Part shown: positions 1 through 5,564 of the stretch, piece after piece
How positions within the stretch are numbered: the stretch's first letter is position 1
Layout: each line of letters begins with the position of its first letter
DNA from: Nitrospina sp.
GTDB taxonomy: Bacteria; Nitrospinota; Nitrospinia; Nitrospinales; Nitrospinaceae
Assembly (NCBI GenBank): GCA_004357365.1
Contig: SMVT01000060.1
Location: 1 to 5,699, forward strand
Length of the DNA stretch: 5,699 nucleotides
Reading direction: 5' to 3'
Position numbers and translations under genes: made by a program
The notes under the pieces: generated by a model
The model's database searches: none
Seen by the model: the letters and a program-made list of their open reading frames with translations, nothing else
What the model was told of the DNA's origin: nothing

Positions 1-2
1 AC

Positions 3-7
3 CCTCC
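3..7 (-). promoter_or_regulatory. Ribosome binding site of a gene starting just outside the window
   Basis: Read on the minus strand, the last bases of the window are CTGCGGAGGGT, containing a full GGAGG Shine-Dalgarno core. No convincing start codon with proper spacing lies inside the window, so the next minus-strand gene probably starts within about 5 to 10 bases beyond the left edge. In many Gram-negative genomes an LptM-like lipoprotein gene is followed by lysA or dapF, but nothing of that gene is visible here. An ATG at 27..25 opens nine codons to the edge but has no Shine-Dalgarno sequence and resembles no known N-terminus. The rest of 1..85 appears non-coding. Confidence 0.5.
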
Positions 8-85
8 GCAGGTAATATGGAAAACATTGAAATGCGTTCAAAGATTATCGTTAGCCGTCAACGCTCCAGCCAGTTGGGTCCAGCG

Positions 86-214
86 TCACGCTGGTTGCCG
101 GGGTAGGGGGGATTCCTCCTTTGGCTCGTCCGGCGGCACCGGTGGACCCTTCTTGCCGCAATCGGCCAAGCCGAGGGACAACAGCATTATAATAATGAGA
201 GGAAACCATTTCAT
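86..214 (-). CDS. Small LptM/YifL-like lipoprotein (42 aa)
   Basis: This is a short gene just after argH. The product starts MKWFPLIIIMLLSLGLAD and then Cys19, followed by GKKGPPVPP and a charged, proline-rich tail. What is seen: one or two basic/aromatic residues, a hydrophobic run at residues 4-17, a candidate lipidation cysteine, and the C-G-x-K-G-P motif typical of the short LptM/YifL lipoproteins (Pfam LPAM_2 type). What is known: E. coli LptM assists oxidative maturation of the LptDE lipopolysaccharide translocon, and relatives often sit between argH and lysA/dapF. The start is 7 nt after the argH stop, with GGAAG at the argH 3' end as a plausible Shine-Dalgarno sequence, so it is probably cotranscribed and coupled. 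Oddities: Asp at the -1 lipobox position, where Gly, Ala or Ser is usual, and a length at the short end for the family. Family membership is fairly likely; function in LptD assembly is inferred. Confidence 0.68.
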   Translation of the reverse strand: MKWFPLIIIMLLSLGLADCGKKGPPVPPDEPKEESPLPRQPA

Positions 215-221
215 AATTGTC

Positions 222-1595
222 TCACTTCCAAATTTTACTCAAGCGACTGATCTGCTCTTTGACCCGGTTGGGAGCGGTGCCGCCATAAACGTTTTTCCGC
301 TTTACCGACTGCTCCACGGATAAATAATCGAATACATCCTGTTTGATCTTCTTTGAAAATTTTTGAAACTCTTTGAGCGTCAACTGCTCGAGGGTTTTGC
401 CGGTGTCGAGGCAGAGGGCAACGGTTTTGCCGGTGATCTCGTGCGCGTCCCGGAACGGCACGCCCTGCAGAACCAGATAGTCCGCCAGATCGGTGGCGGT
501 TAAAAATCCGCTGGCGGCCAATTTTTCAACTTTTATTTTTTTGAATTTTGCCGTCTTCAACATGCCCGCGAACACTTCCAGCGAGGTCTGCACGGTGTCC
601 ACCGTATCGAACAGGGGTTCCTTGTCCTCCTGCAAATCCTTGTTGTAGGCCAGCGGCTGGCCTTTCATCATGGTGAGCAGGCCGATCAGGTGGCCATAAA
701 TTCTGCCGGTCTTGCCCCGGATGAGTTCGGCGGCATCGGGATTTTTTTTCTGCGGCATGATACTGCTCCCGGTGGTGTAGGCGTCGGACAGCTCGATGAA
801 CGCGAACTCGCTGGTCGACCAGAGGACGATCTCCTCGCAAAACCGGCTGAGGTGCATCATGAGGACCGACGCGGCGGCGCAGAACTCGACGATGAAATCC
901 CGGTCGCTGACGGCATCGATGCTGTTGTGCGTCACCGCCGGGAAGCCCAGCAGTTTGGCGGTGTATTGGCGGTCGATGGGAAAATTGGTCCCGGCCAGTG
1001 CGGCCGATCCCAACGGCATGACGTTCACCCGCTTGCGAGCGTCGGCGAGCCTCTCTCGGTCCCGCCCGAACATTTCCAGATAGGCCAGCAGGTGATGCGC
1101 CAGCGACACCGGTTGCGCCCGTTGCAGATGGGTGTAGCCGGGGATGAGGGTGTCGACGTGTTTTTTCGCCTGAGTGAGCACGGTTTGGGCCAGCTGGTGC
1201 AGGCTTTTTTGGATGGCGTCGATGGCGTCCCGCAGGTACATCCGGATATCGAGCGCCACCTGGTCGTTGCGGCTCCGCCCGGTATGGAGCTTGCCGCCGA
1301 CCGGGCCGACCAGGTCGATCAGCCGCTGTTCGATATTCATGTGAATATCTTCCAGATTTTCTTTGACCTTGAATTTTCCCTGGTCGAATTCCTTAAGGAT
1401 TTTCCCCAGGCCGGCGATGATTTTCCCGGCTTCGGCGGGTTTCAGGATTTTGCATTGCTGCAGGGTCCGGCAATGCGCCATGCTGCCCTCGATGTCGTAG
1501 GCATACAGCCGTTGGTCGAAGAAGATGGAGGACGAAAACCTCAGCATCAACGCATCCGTCGATTCCTTGAACCTGCCGCCCCAGGGCTGTTTCAT
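222..1595 (-). CDS. argH: Argininosuccinate lyase
   Basis: This cytoplasmic homotetrameric enzyme splits argininosuccinate into arginine and fumarate, the last step of arginine biosynthesis. The 457-residue product has the usual family length and an intact set of motifs: WGGRF near the N-terminus (residues 5-9), HTGRSRNDQ at 104-112 for substrate binding, the general acid/base His156 in PGYTHLQRAQP, PLGSAALAGT at 194-203, and the superfamily signature GSSIMPQKKNP at 276-286 with catalytic Ser278 on the mobile loop. The C-terminal helical domain carries the usual FRDAHEITGK segment (381-390). The ATG start is supported by GGGA seven bases upstream and by the conserved N-terminus. It has its own likely promoter about 30 nt upstream and is followed by the small lipoprotein gene. 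No ARG-box-like operator was recognised. The motif region contains an A8 run (742-749 on the plus strand), but the frame is intact. Confidence 0.98.
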   Translation of the reverse strand: MKQPWGGRFKESTDALMLRFSSSIFFDQRLYAYDIEGSMAHCRTLQQCKILKPAEAGKIIAGLGKILKEFDQGKFKVKENLEDIHMNIEQRLIDLVGPVGGKLHTGRSRNDQVALDIRMYLRDAIDAIQKSLHQLAQTVLTQAKKHVDTLIPGYTHLQRAQPVSLAHHLLAYLEMFGRDRERLADARKRVNVMPLGSAALAGTNFPIDRQYTAKLLGFPAVTHNSIDAVSDRDFIVEFCAAASVLMMHLSRFCEEIVLWSTSEFAFIELSDAYTTGSSIMPQKKNPDAAELIRGKTGRIYGHLIGLLTMMKGQPLAYNKDLQEDKEPLFDTVDTVQTSLEVFAGMLKTAKFKKIKVEKLAASGFLTATDLADYLVLQGVPFRDAHEITGKTVALCLDTGKTLEQLTLKEFQKFSKKIKQDVFDYLSVEQSVKRKNVYGGTAPNRVKEQISRLSKIWK

Positions 1596-1752
1596 GATTA
1601 TTTCCCGATCAAAAGTAAAGACTGGAAATTATAGCGGATTAACGGGCCGAAACCCAGCGGCGAATCGGCGCAAATAACTTTAAACCCTGAATTGCGCAGG
1701 GGGATCCTAGATAGCGGTTAACTGTTAGCCAGTCGCCTCCCTCGCTAGAGGG
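1596..1752. other. Intergenic region between the L,D-transpeptidase gene and argH
   Basis: This 157-base gap separates two minus-strand transcription units. It holds, in transcription order, a weak 5 bp hairpin at 1752-1739 directly after the transpeptidase stop (CCCTC, TAGC loop, GAGGG) without a following T tract, an imperfect 7+7 dyad GGTTAAC-T-GTTAGCC at 1716-1730 of unknown meaning, and the probable argH promoter. No small coding frame with a ribosome binding site was seen. Confidence 0.6.
1628..1656 (-). promoter_or_regulatory. Probable argH promoter
   Basis: On the minus strand, 1633-1628 reads TATAAT, a perfect sigma70 -10 element. The hexamer 17 bases upstream (1656-1651) is TGGGTT, a poor -35. 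The -10 lies 32 nt before the argH start codon, giving a leader of about 25 nt with the GGGA ribosome binding site. The perfect -10 and its position are visible; activity is inferred, and the weak -35 means the site may need an activator or be modest. Confidence 0.5.
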
Positions 1753-2877
1753 TCAGGTGGATTTGATCCACTTGTCTTTCTGGACGATGTTGACGTGGGT
1801 GCCGATCGGCAGGACGTGGGCCAGGAAATCGAGGTACCATTCCTGAATGTTGGGGCATCCGGCGGAGCCGTTGCGCCAGTCGAAATTCTTTTTGACAAAT
1901 TCGTTGGCCTTGCTGAGGTTGACGCCGTGGATGCCGTAACTGCCGTGCACTTTCGGGCTCAGCTGTTTCAGGCCCAGCCACCAGTGGCCGATTTCATGAT
2001 CCGGGTCGCCGAAAGGGATGGGACGGACCACCTGTTTGCCGTTGACGATTTCCTTTTTATACCAAGTGGGTTGGTGCAGGCGGTTTTTGATCACGTATTC
2101 GCCCAGCGGGGTTTCCTCTCCTTTGCGGCCGAAAATGGTTTCGATTGCCATGATCTGTTCGTCATCGTAATACACTTTCAGCATACCGGTGTCGAGGACG
2201 CCGAGCAGGTACCACATCTCGGGATCCTGCCGGTAGCGGGCAATCCGGTTTTTGCCGAATTTCAGGTCGACCCGATCGGTGGTTTTGGTGTAAACGGTGC
2301 GGGGATCGTCATAGATGCGCTTGACGATGTGCTTGAAGTTTTCGGCGACCTTGTTGTTCCTGATCATCCGGTCCATCATTTTGGCCAGCTCTTCGTTTTC
2401 CTTTTTGGTTTTGATCAGGGTGGCTTCGGTCTGGTGCAGGCTGTTCTGCACCAGGTCAATTTCCTCCTTGGACGCCAGCCCCAGCTTGTTCAAACCGGCA
2501 TAATACGCCACGTCCACCTGGCTCCGAATCTCGTCGCTTAAAAATAAATGGTAAACCGCCAGCAGGGTCACCACCAGGCCGGACACGGCCATGCCGGTGA
2601 TTTTCGCGGTTTGCCGGACCCGGTCGGACAACAGGTAACGGATCACTTCGAATTTGACTCTTTTGTCTTTTGCATCGAGGGGGGCGAAATTCGCTTCACG
2701 AAATTTCTGGTAAACCGTGAATTCCAGGGGGGACAGCTCGGAGCGGGTTTCGATCAGTTTCTCGATGATCGCATACAGATTTTCCCGGGTGCGGCGGTCG
2801 TAGCTGCCGGTGGGATCCTTGGTGGCGATCAAATTGTATTCGGTGATGGTGAGTGCATTGAGTTTCTTGTCGGTCAT
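1753..2877 (-). CDS. Membrane-anchored L,D-transpeptidase (YkuD) with cytoplasmic N-terminal domain shared with the adjacent bactofilin
   Basis: Predicted cell-wall enzyme that makes or edits peptide cross-links through a catalytic cysteine. Domains of the 374 residues: a soluble helical domain at 1-67, strikingly similar to that of the bactofilin encoded next door; a basic stretch at 70-92; one transmembrane helix at about 93-113; a likely coiled coil at about 136-175; and a YkuD catalytic domain at about 230-367. YkuD hallmarks are TPLGEYVIKNR (256-266), PTWY (270-273), YGIHG with His317, and SAGCPN with nucleophile Cys341. Basic residues before the helix predict N-in topology, putting the catalytic part in the periplasm. 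The usual HGC histidine is Ala339, and the His317-Cys341 spacing is longer than in typical YkuD proteins. The start has GGAGG 11 nt upstream, partly sequestered in a hairpin. It is probably the last gene of the rsmI operon. The fold is clear; enzymatic direction (3-3 cross-links, lipoprotein attachment or hydrolysis) cannot be told. Confidence 0.92.
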   Translation of the reverse strand: MTDKKLNALTITEYNLIATKDPTGSYDRRTRENLYAIIEKLIETRSELSPLEFTVYQKFREANFAPLDAKDKRVKFEVIRYLLSDRVRQTAKITGMAVSGLVVTLLAVYHLFLSDEIRSQVDVAYYAGLNKLGLASKEEIDLVQNSLHQTEATLIKTKKENEELAKMMDRMIRNNKVAENFKHIVKRIYDDPRTVYTKTTDRVDLKFGKNRIARYRQDPEMWYLLGVLDTGMLKVYYDDEQIMAIETIFGRKGEETPLGEYVIKNRLHQPTWYKKEIVNGKQVVRPIPFGDPDHEIGHWWLGLKQLSPKVHGSYGIHGVNLSKANEFVKKNFDWRNGSAGCPNIQEWYLDFLAHVLPIGTHVNIVQKDKWIKST

Positions 2878-2888
2878 AACAAACTCTG

Positions 2889-2905
2889 CCTCCGCACTTT
2901 GGAGG
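2889..2905 (-). promoter_or_regulatory. Hairpin pairing the Shine-Dalgarno sequence of the L,D-transpeptidase gene
   Basis: On the minus strand the leader reads CCTCC (2905-2901), AAAGTGC, GGAGG (2893-2889). GGAGG is the only good Shine-Dalgarno sequence for the gene starting at 2877, with 11 nt spacing, and its five bases can pair exactly with CCTCC across a 7-nt loop. This could lower or condition translation of the transpeptidase relative to the upstream bactofilin. The complementarity is seen; regulation is inferred, and a 5 bp stem can arise by chance. Confidence 0.4.
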
Positions 2906-2943
2906 AGATCCCTTCCGTGCCGGCTGCAAGGGCGGCCTGAGAC

Positions 2944-3522
2944 CTAGCCCACCTTGAACAATTGGCCGATCCGGTTTTTGAGGGGCACCCGTTCCTGCGG
3001 AATCTCCACGGCATGGGGTTGCGGCATGCCCAGTTTGCATTTTCCCTGGAACAGGGCTCCGGGCGCAATGTGCACCGCGGGCGCCACCAGATCGCCCACC
3101 AGCGTTCCGCTGGAATAGAGGGTCAGCTTCCGGCGGGCCGAAACGTTTCCCGTAATTTGACCTTTGCAGATGATTTCCTCGGCGATCACGTTGCCCCGCA
3201 CACTGCCCTGGTCGCTGATGATCAGCGTGCCGCCGGTGGTCACGTCTCCAACGTGCTCCCCGTTGATGCACAGGGACACTTTGAACTTCAGGGGGCCGGT
3301 GGTTTTGCGGTTGCCGGGCAACAGGATACCGAACTGGACTTCCTGAAATTTTTTGTGCAGGCGGGACTCGTCCCGGGTGCGGTATTTTTTGTGGTCTTTC
3401 AACTTCTCGATCAGGCTGTAGAGTTGCTCGCGGGTGCGGTTGTCGTAATAGTCATTGGGATCTTTCGATGCCAGAAACTGGTATTGCGCCTGCGTGAGCA
3501 CCTTGAGCTTGATCGTTTCCAT
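2944..3522 (-). CDS. Bactofilin-family cytoskeletal protein with N-terminal domain shared with the L,D-transpeptidase
   Basis: Bactofilins polymerise without nucleotide into filaments that scaffold cell-wall enzymes and partitioning proteins at the inner face of the membrane. Of the 192 residues, about 83-165 show the bactofilin pattern of short glycine-punctuated beta-helix repeats: NGEHVGDV, GSVRGNV, GQITGNV, GTLVGDL and GALFQGK. Residues 1-67 form a separate, probably helical domain with K-D-P, Y-D-x-R-T-R-E and L-I-E-K-L elements, matching the start of the downstream L,D-transpeptidase. The tail (166-192) is basic/hydrophobic and ends LKNRIGQLFKVG, which could be a short amphipathic membrane-binding segment. 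The usual short hydrophobic N-terminal membrane-targeting peptide of many bactofilins is absent. The ATG lies 7 nt after the upstream ATPase stop with no clear Shine-Dalgarno sequence, suggesting translation coupled to that gene. The bactofilin assignment is firm; the role of the N-terminal domain is unknown. Confidence 0.92.
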   Translation of the reverse strand: METIKLKVLTQAQYQFLASKDPNDYYDNRTREQLYSLIEKLKDHKKYRTRDESRLHKKFQEVQFGILLPGNRKTTGPLKFKVSLCINGEHVGDVTTGGTLIISDQGSVRGNVIAEEIICKGQITGNVSARRKLTLYSSGTLVGDLVAPAVHIAPGALFQGKCKLGMPQPHAVEIPQERVPLKNRIGQLFKVG

Positions 3523-3529
3523 AGTCCGG

Positions 3530-4849
3530 TCAGTTGGCGTTGCTGGCGACCTTGTTGGTCAATCGGTCGAGCAACTGGGGTTTTTTGAATTTGCTCAAAT
3601 AACGGATGATGGTTTTGTCGTTATCCGCCAGCGTGGGGCAGATGGTGTTGTCCGACAGGATGCCTTTGGCCACCAGGTCCATACGTTCGCTCAGTGCAAT
3701 GTCCATATTATAGAACATCGATTTTCTGTTGTTGGTGATGTTGATGACTTTATGTTGGGGCACCAACCCGACAATATGGATTCGAGATTTATATTGGTGG
3801 AATTTGTCCAGGGTTGTGAGGTAATCCCGAATCATTTTTAGCGCGTTTTCGATTTCCTGATTGTTCTGGCAACGGTTGAATACGATACCCAGTTTTTTGT
3901 TTTTGATGAACTGGTACAAATCGCCCTTTCCCTTTTGCGCGATAAGGCGATTGACGTGCGCGCGGTCGAGCCCCATCAGTTGCCCCTTCGCGTAGTCGGC
4001 CTGGAATTCCTCGTAGTAATCGATGAAGGAATGCAGGGCGTCGATACTGCCGTTGATGGCAATGGTGTTACTCAGGTCGAACACGAACAGCACCTGGTCG
4101 ATCACGTTCATCAGTGACGACAGGTGGTTGACCCCGCCCGCCGGGGTATCCACAATCACGTATTCAAACTTCTGGAACACGCCGTCCAGAAACTCGAGAA
4201 AGCGCAGGAGAAACTCCGGCTCGTTGATCCGCTTGCGGTGCCCCCGTTTGCCGAGAATGGGCACCTCCCCGCCGATGATCGAAAACCCATATTCCTCGAT
4301 GTAGTTGATATACTCGGCCATCACCGGTCTGGCGGTTTTGTCCATTTCCTCCAGCAGGCGGCGGTATTCCTTGAGGTCGATTTTTCTGATCGTGGATCGC
4401 AATGCTTTGATCTGGGACAGGGATTTGATCTCGCTTCTCTGGATCAGCATTTCCTCGATGGCGTTGCCGAATTTGAATCCCGAGGACATGAACAACTCGG
4501 TGTTCATGGCCTTGTAATGGTGGAAGGCGTCGATCAGCTTGTCGTGGCTGGCGGAAATGTCGCCGTCGATGTAGGACTCAAACCAGGTGACCATCTGGTA
4601 AACAGTGCGGAGGAAATCCACCTGATAAACTTTGTTATCCAGACATTCGAACAGGTCGTAAAATGTTTTGGCCGGATGGCTGTCCAGCAGGCTGGTGATG
4701 GTCGGCAGGCGCAGGTCCAGGTCGACCAGACAAATCCGGTTGGTATTTTTGCCCGAACCCAAAGCCCGGGTCAGCGCCGCCGTGGTATTGATGGATATTG
4801 TGGTTTTGCCGATCCCGCCTTTGGGACCCACCACCGAAATGATCGACAT
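3530..4849 (-). CDS. MinD/ParA-family ATPase with a large internal insertion
   Basis: Predicted deviant-Walker ATPase of the kind that positions cellular structures by ATP-dependent dimerisation and membrane or DNA binding. Numbered from the ATG, the 439 residues hold the deviant Walker A motif KGGIGKTT at 10-17 with signature Lys10, Walker A' VDLDLRLP at 42-49 (Asp43, Asp45), Walker B YVIVDTPAG at 230-238 (Asp234), VFNRCQN near 323-329 and VGLVPQHK near 360-367. Between A' and B lie about 189 residues, against about 80 in E. coli MinD; the extra sequence is largely helical and charged. The C-terminus (IIRYLSKF..LLDRL) could be an amphipathic membrane-binding helix. The ATG is chosen over an adjacent in-frame TTG at 4852 because AAGGAG sits 5 nt before the ATG but only 2 nt before the TTG. 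That ATG overlaps the rsmI stop as TGATG. Neither minC/minE, parB nor flagellar genes are visible, so its cargo is unknown; the bactofilin is the obvious candidate partner. Confidence 0.9.
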   Translation of the reverse strand: MSIISVVGPKGGIGKTTISINTTAALTRALGSGKNTNRICLVDLDLRLPTITSLLDSHPAKTFYDLFECLDNKVYQVDFLRTVYQMVTWFESYIDGDISASHDKLIDAFHHYKAMNTELFMSSGFKFGNAIEEMLIQRSEIKSLSQIKALRSTIRKIDLKEYRRLLEEMDKTARPVMAEYINYIEEYGFSIIGGEVPILGKRGHRKRINEPEFLLRFLEFLDGVFQKFEYVIVDTPAGGVNHLSSLMNVIDQVLFVFDLSNTIAINGSIDALHSFIDYYEEFQADYAKGQLMGLDRAHVNRLIAQKGKGDLYQFIKNKKLGIVFNRCQNNQEIENALKMIRDYLTTLDKFHQYKSRIHIVGLVPQHKVINITNNRKSMFYNMDIALSERMDLVAKGILSDNTICPTLADNDKTIIRYLSKFKKPQLLDRLTNKVASNAN

Positions 4850-5556
4850 CAAGTCTCCTTGTTCTTTTTTGTTTCAGGGTTGCCCGAAAGGACTAATGTT
4901 ATTTCGCCCTTCCATTTGCGTCCCCGGCTGACTCGGCACAATTCGTCCAACCCGCCACGCAATACCTCTTCGTGCATCTTGGTCAATTCACGGGTGAGGG
5001 CGGCGGGACGGTTGCCGCACGCTTCCCTGAGTTCGTTCAGGGTTTTGTCGATACGTTGGGGCGATTCGAACAACACCACCGTTTCGGATCGTTCCGCCAG
5101 CGCGGCAATCGTTTTTTTGCGTCTTTTTTTACGGGGCAAAAAACCTTCAAACCGAAAACGGTCCATGGGCAACCCCGACACCGTCAACGCCGACAGCACC
5201 GCCGAAGCGCCGGGCAGGGCGATCACCTGGACTTCTTCATCCAGCGCCAACTGCACCAGATGGTATAGAGGATCGGAAACCCCCGGCGTACCGGCATCCG
5301 AAACCAGAGCGATATCTTCCCCCTGGTTTATTTTTTTTATGAGTTCAGGACCCTTCCGGGTTTGGTTATAGCTGTTGTAACTGGAAAGCGGTACGGCGAT
5401 CTGGTAATGATTCAGGAGAATTCGGGTACGACGCGTATCCTCCGCCGCGATCAGCGCAACCTGACGCAACGTTTCCACAGACCGGTAAGTGATGTCTCCC
5501 AGATTGCCAATGGGAGTACTCACCACATACAAACAACCCTTCCCTTCTTGTGACAT
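4849..5556 (-). CDS. rsmI: 16S rRNA (cytidine(1402)-2'-O)-methyltransferase
   Basis: RsmI uses S-adenosylmethionine to 2'-O-methylate C1402 in the decoding centre of 16S rRNA. The 235 residues show the full tetrapyrrole-methylase-type fold signatures: YVVSTPIGNLGDIT at 10-23, AAEDTRRTRILL at 37-48, SDAGTPGVSDP at 86-96, LPGASAVLSAL at 114-124, FEGFLPRK at 136-143 and FESPQRI at 163-169, where FESPHR is usual. It is about 50 residues shorter than E. coli RsmI (about 286) and ends soon after the core strand ITLVLSG, so the small C-terminal extension domain of longer homologues is missing; many bacterial members are equally short. The ATG matches where the family begins, but no Shine-Dalgarno sequence precedes it and the promoter lies right against it. 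The last codons encode the AAGGAG ribosome binding site of the ATPase gene. Three A7-A8 tracts occur in the gene with the frame intact. Confidence 0.97.
   Translation of the reverse strand: MSQEGKGCLYVVSTPIGNLGDITYRSVETLRQVALIAAEDTRRTRILLNHYQIAVPLSSYNSYNQTRKGPELIKKINQGEDIALVSDAGTPGVSDPLYHLVQLALDEEVQVIALPGASAVLSALTVSGLPMDRFRFEGFLPRKKRRKKTIAALAERSETVVLFESPQRIDKTLNELREACGNRPAALTRELTKMHEEVLRGGLDELCRVSRGRKWKGEITLVLSGNPETKKNKET
4854..4860 (-). promoter_or_regulatory. Ribosome binding site deciding the ATPase start
   Basis: The minus strand reads AAGGAGACTTGATG. The AAGGAG core is 5 nt from the ATG at 4849-4847 and only 2 nt from the in-frame TTG at 4852-4850, so the ATG is the better start. The site lies inside the last codons of rsmI, and the stop/start overlap TGATG favours translational coupling. 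Confidence 0.8.
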
Positions 5557-5564
5557 ACATAAAT

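Noticed and set aside
1..27. ATG at 27..25 on the minus strand as the start of the next gene
   Set aside because: No Shine-Dalgarno sequence precedes it and its nine codons match no known N-terminus; the GGAGG at 7..3 points to a start just outside the window.
80..94. Hairpin CCAGCG-TCA-CGCTGG over the lipoprotein stop codon, as a terminator
   Set aside because: The stem is 6 bp with a 3-nt loop and no T tract follows on the minus strand, and a strong ribosome binding site for a further gene follows, so transcription probably continues.
690..1634. Plus-strand open frame of 314 codons opposite argH
   Set aside because: It is the antisense shadow of argH, which has all catalytic motifs; the plus-strand product resembles nothing.
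1716..1730. Imperfect dyad GGTTAAC-T-GTTAGCC as an arginine operator
   Set aside because: It does not match the ARG box consensus and lies well upstream of the likely argH promoter; a 7+7 imperfect dyad may be chance.
1739..1752. Hairpin after the L,D-transpeptidase stop as an intrinsic terminator
   Set aside because: It is only 5 bp and is followed by GC-rich sequence without a T run; at best a weak or Rho-assisted end.
4850..4852. TTG start for the MinD/ParA ATPase, one codon before the ATG
   Set aside because: It is only 2 nt from the AAGGAG core, while the ATG at 4849 has normal 5 nt spacing.
4124..5371. Long plus-strand open frame of 415 codons opposite the ATPase and rsmI
   Set aside because: It runs antisense across two well-recognised genes, has no family-like motifs and has an amino-acid mix expected from the complement of GC-rich codons.
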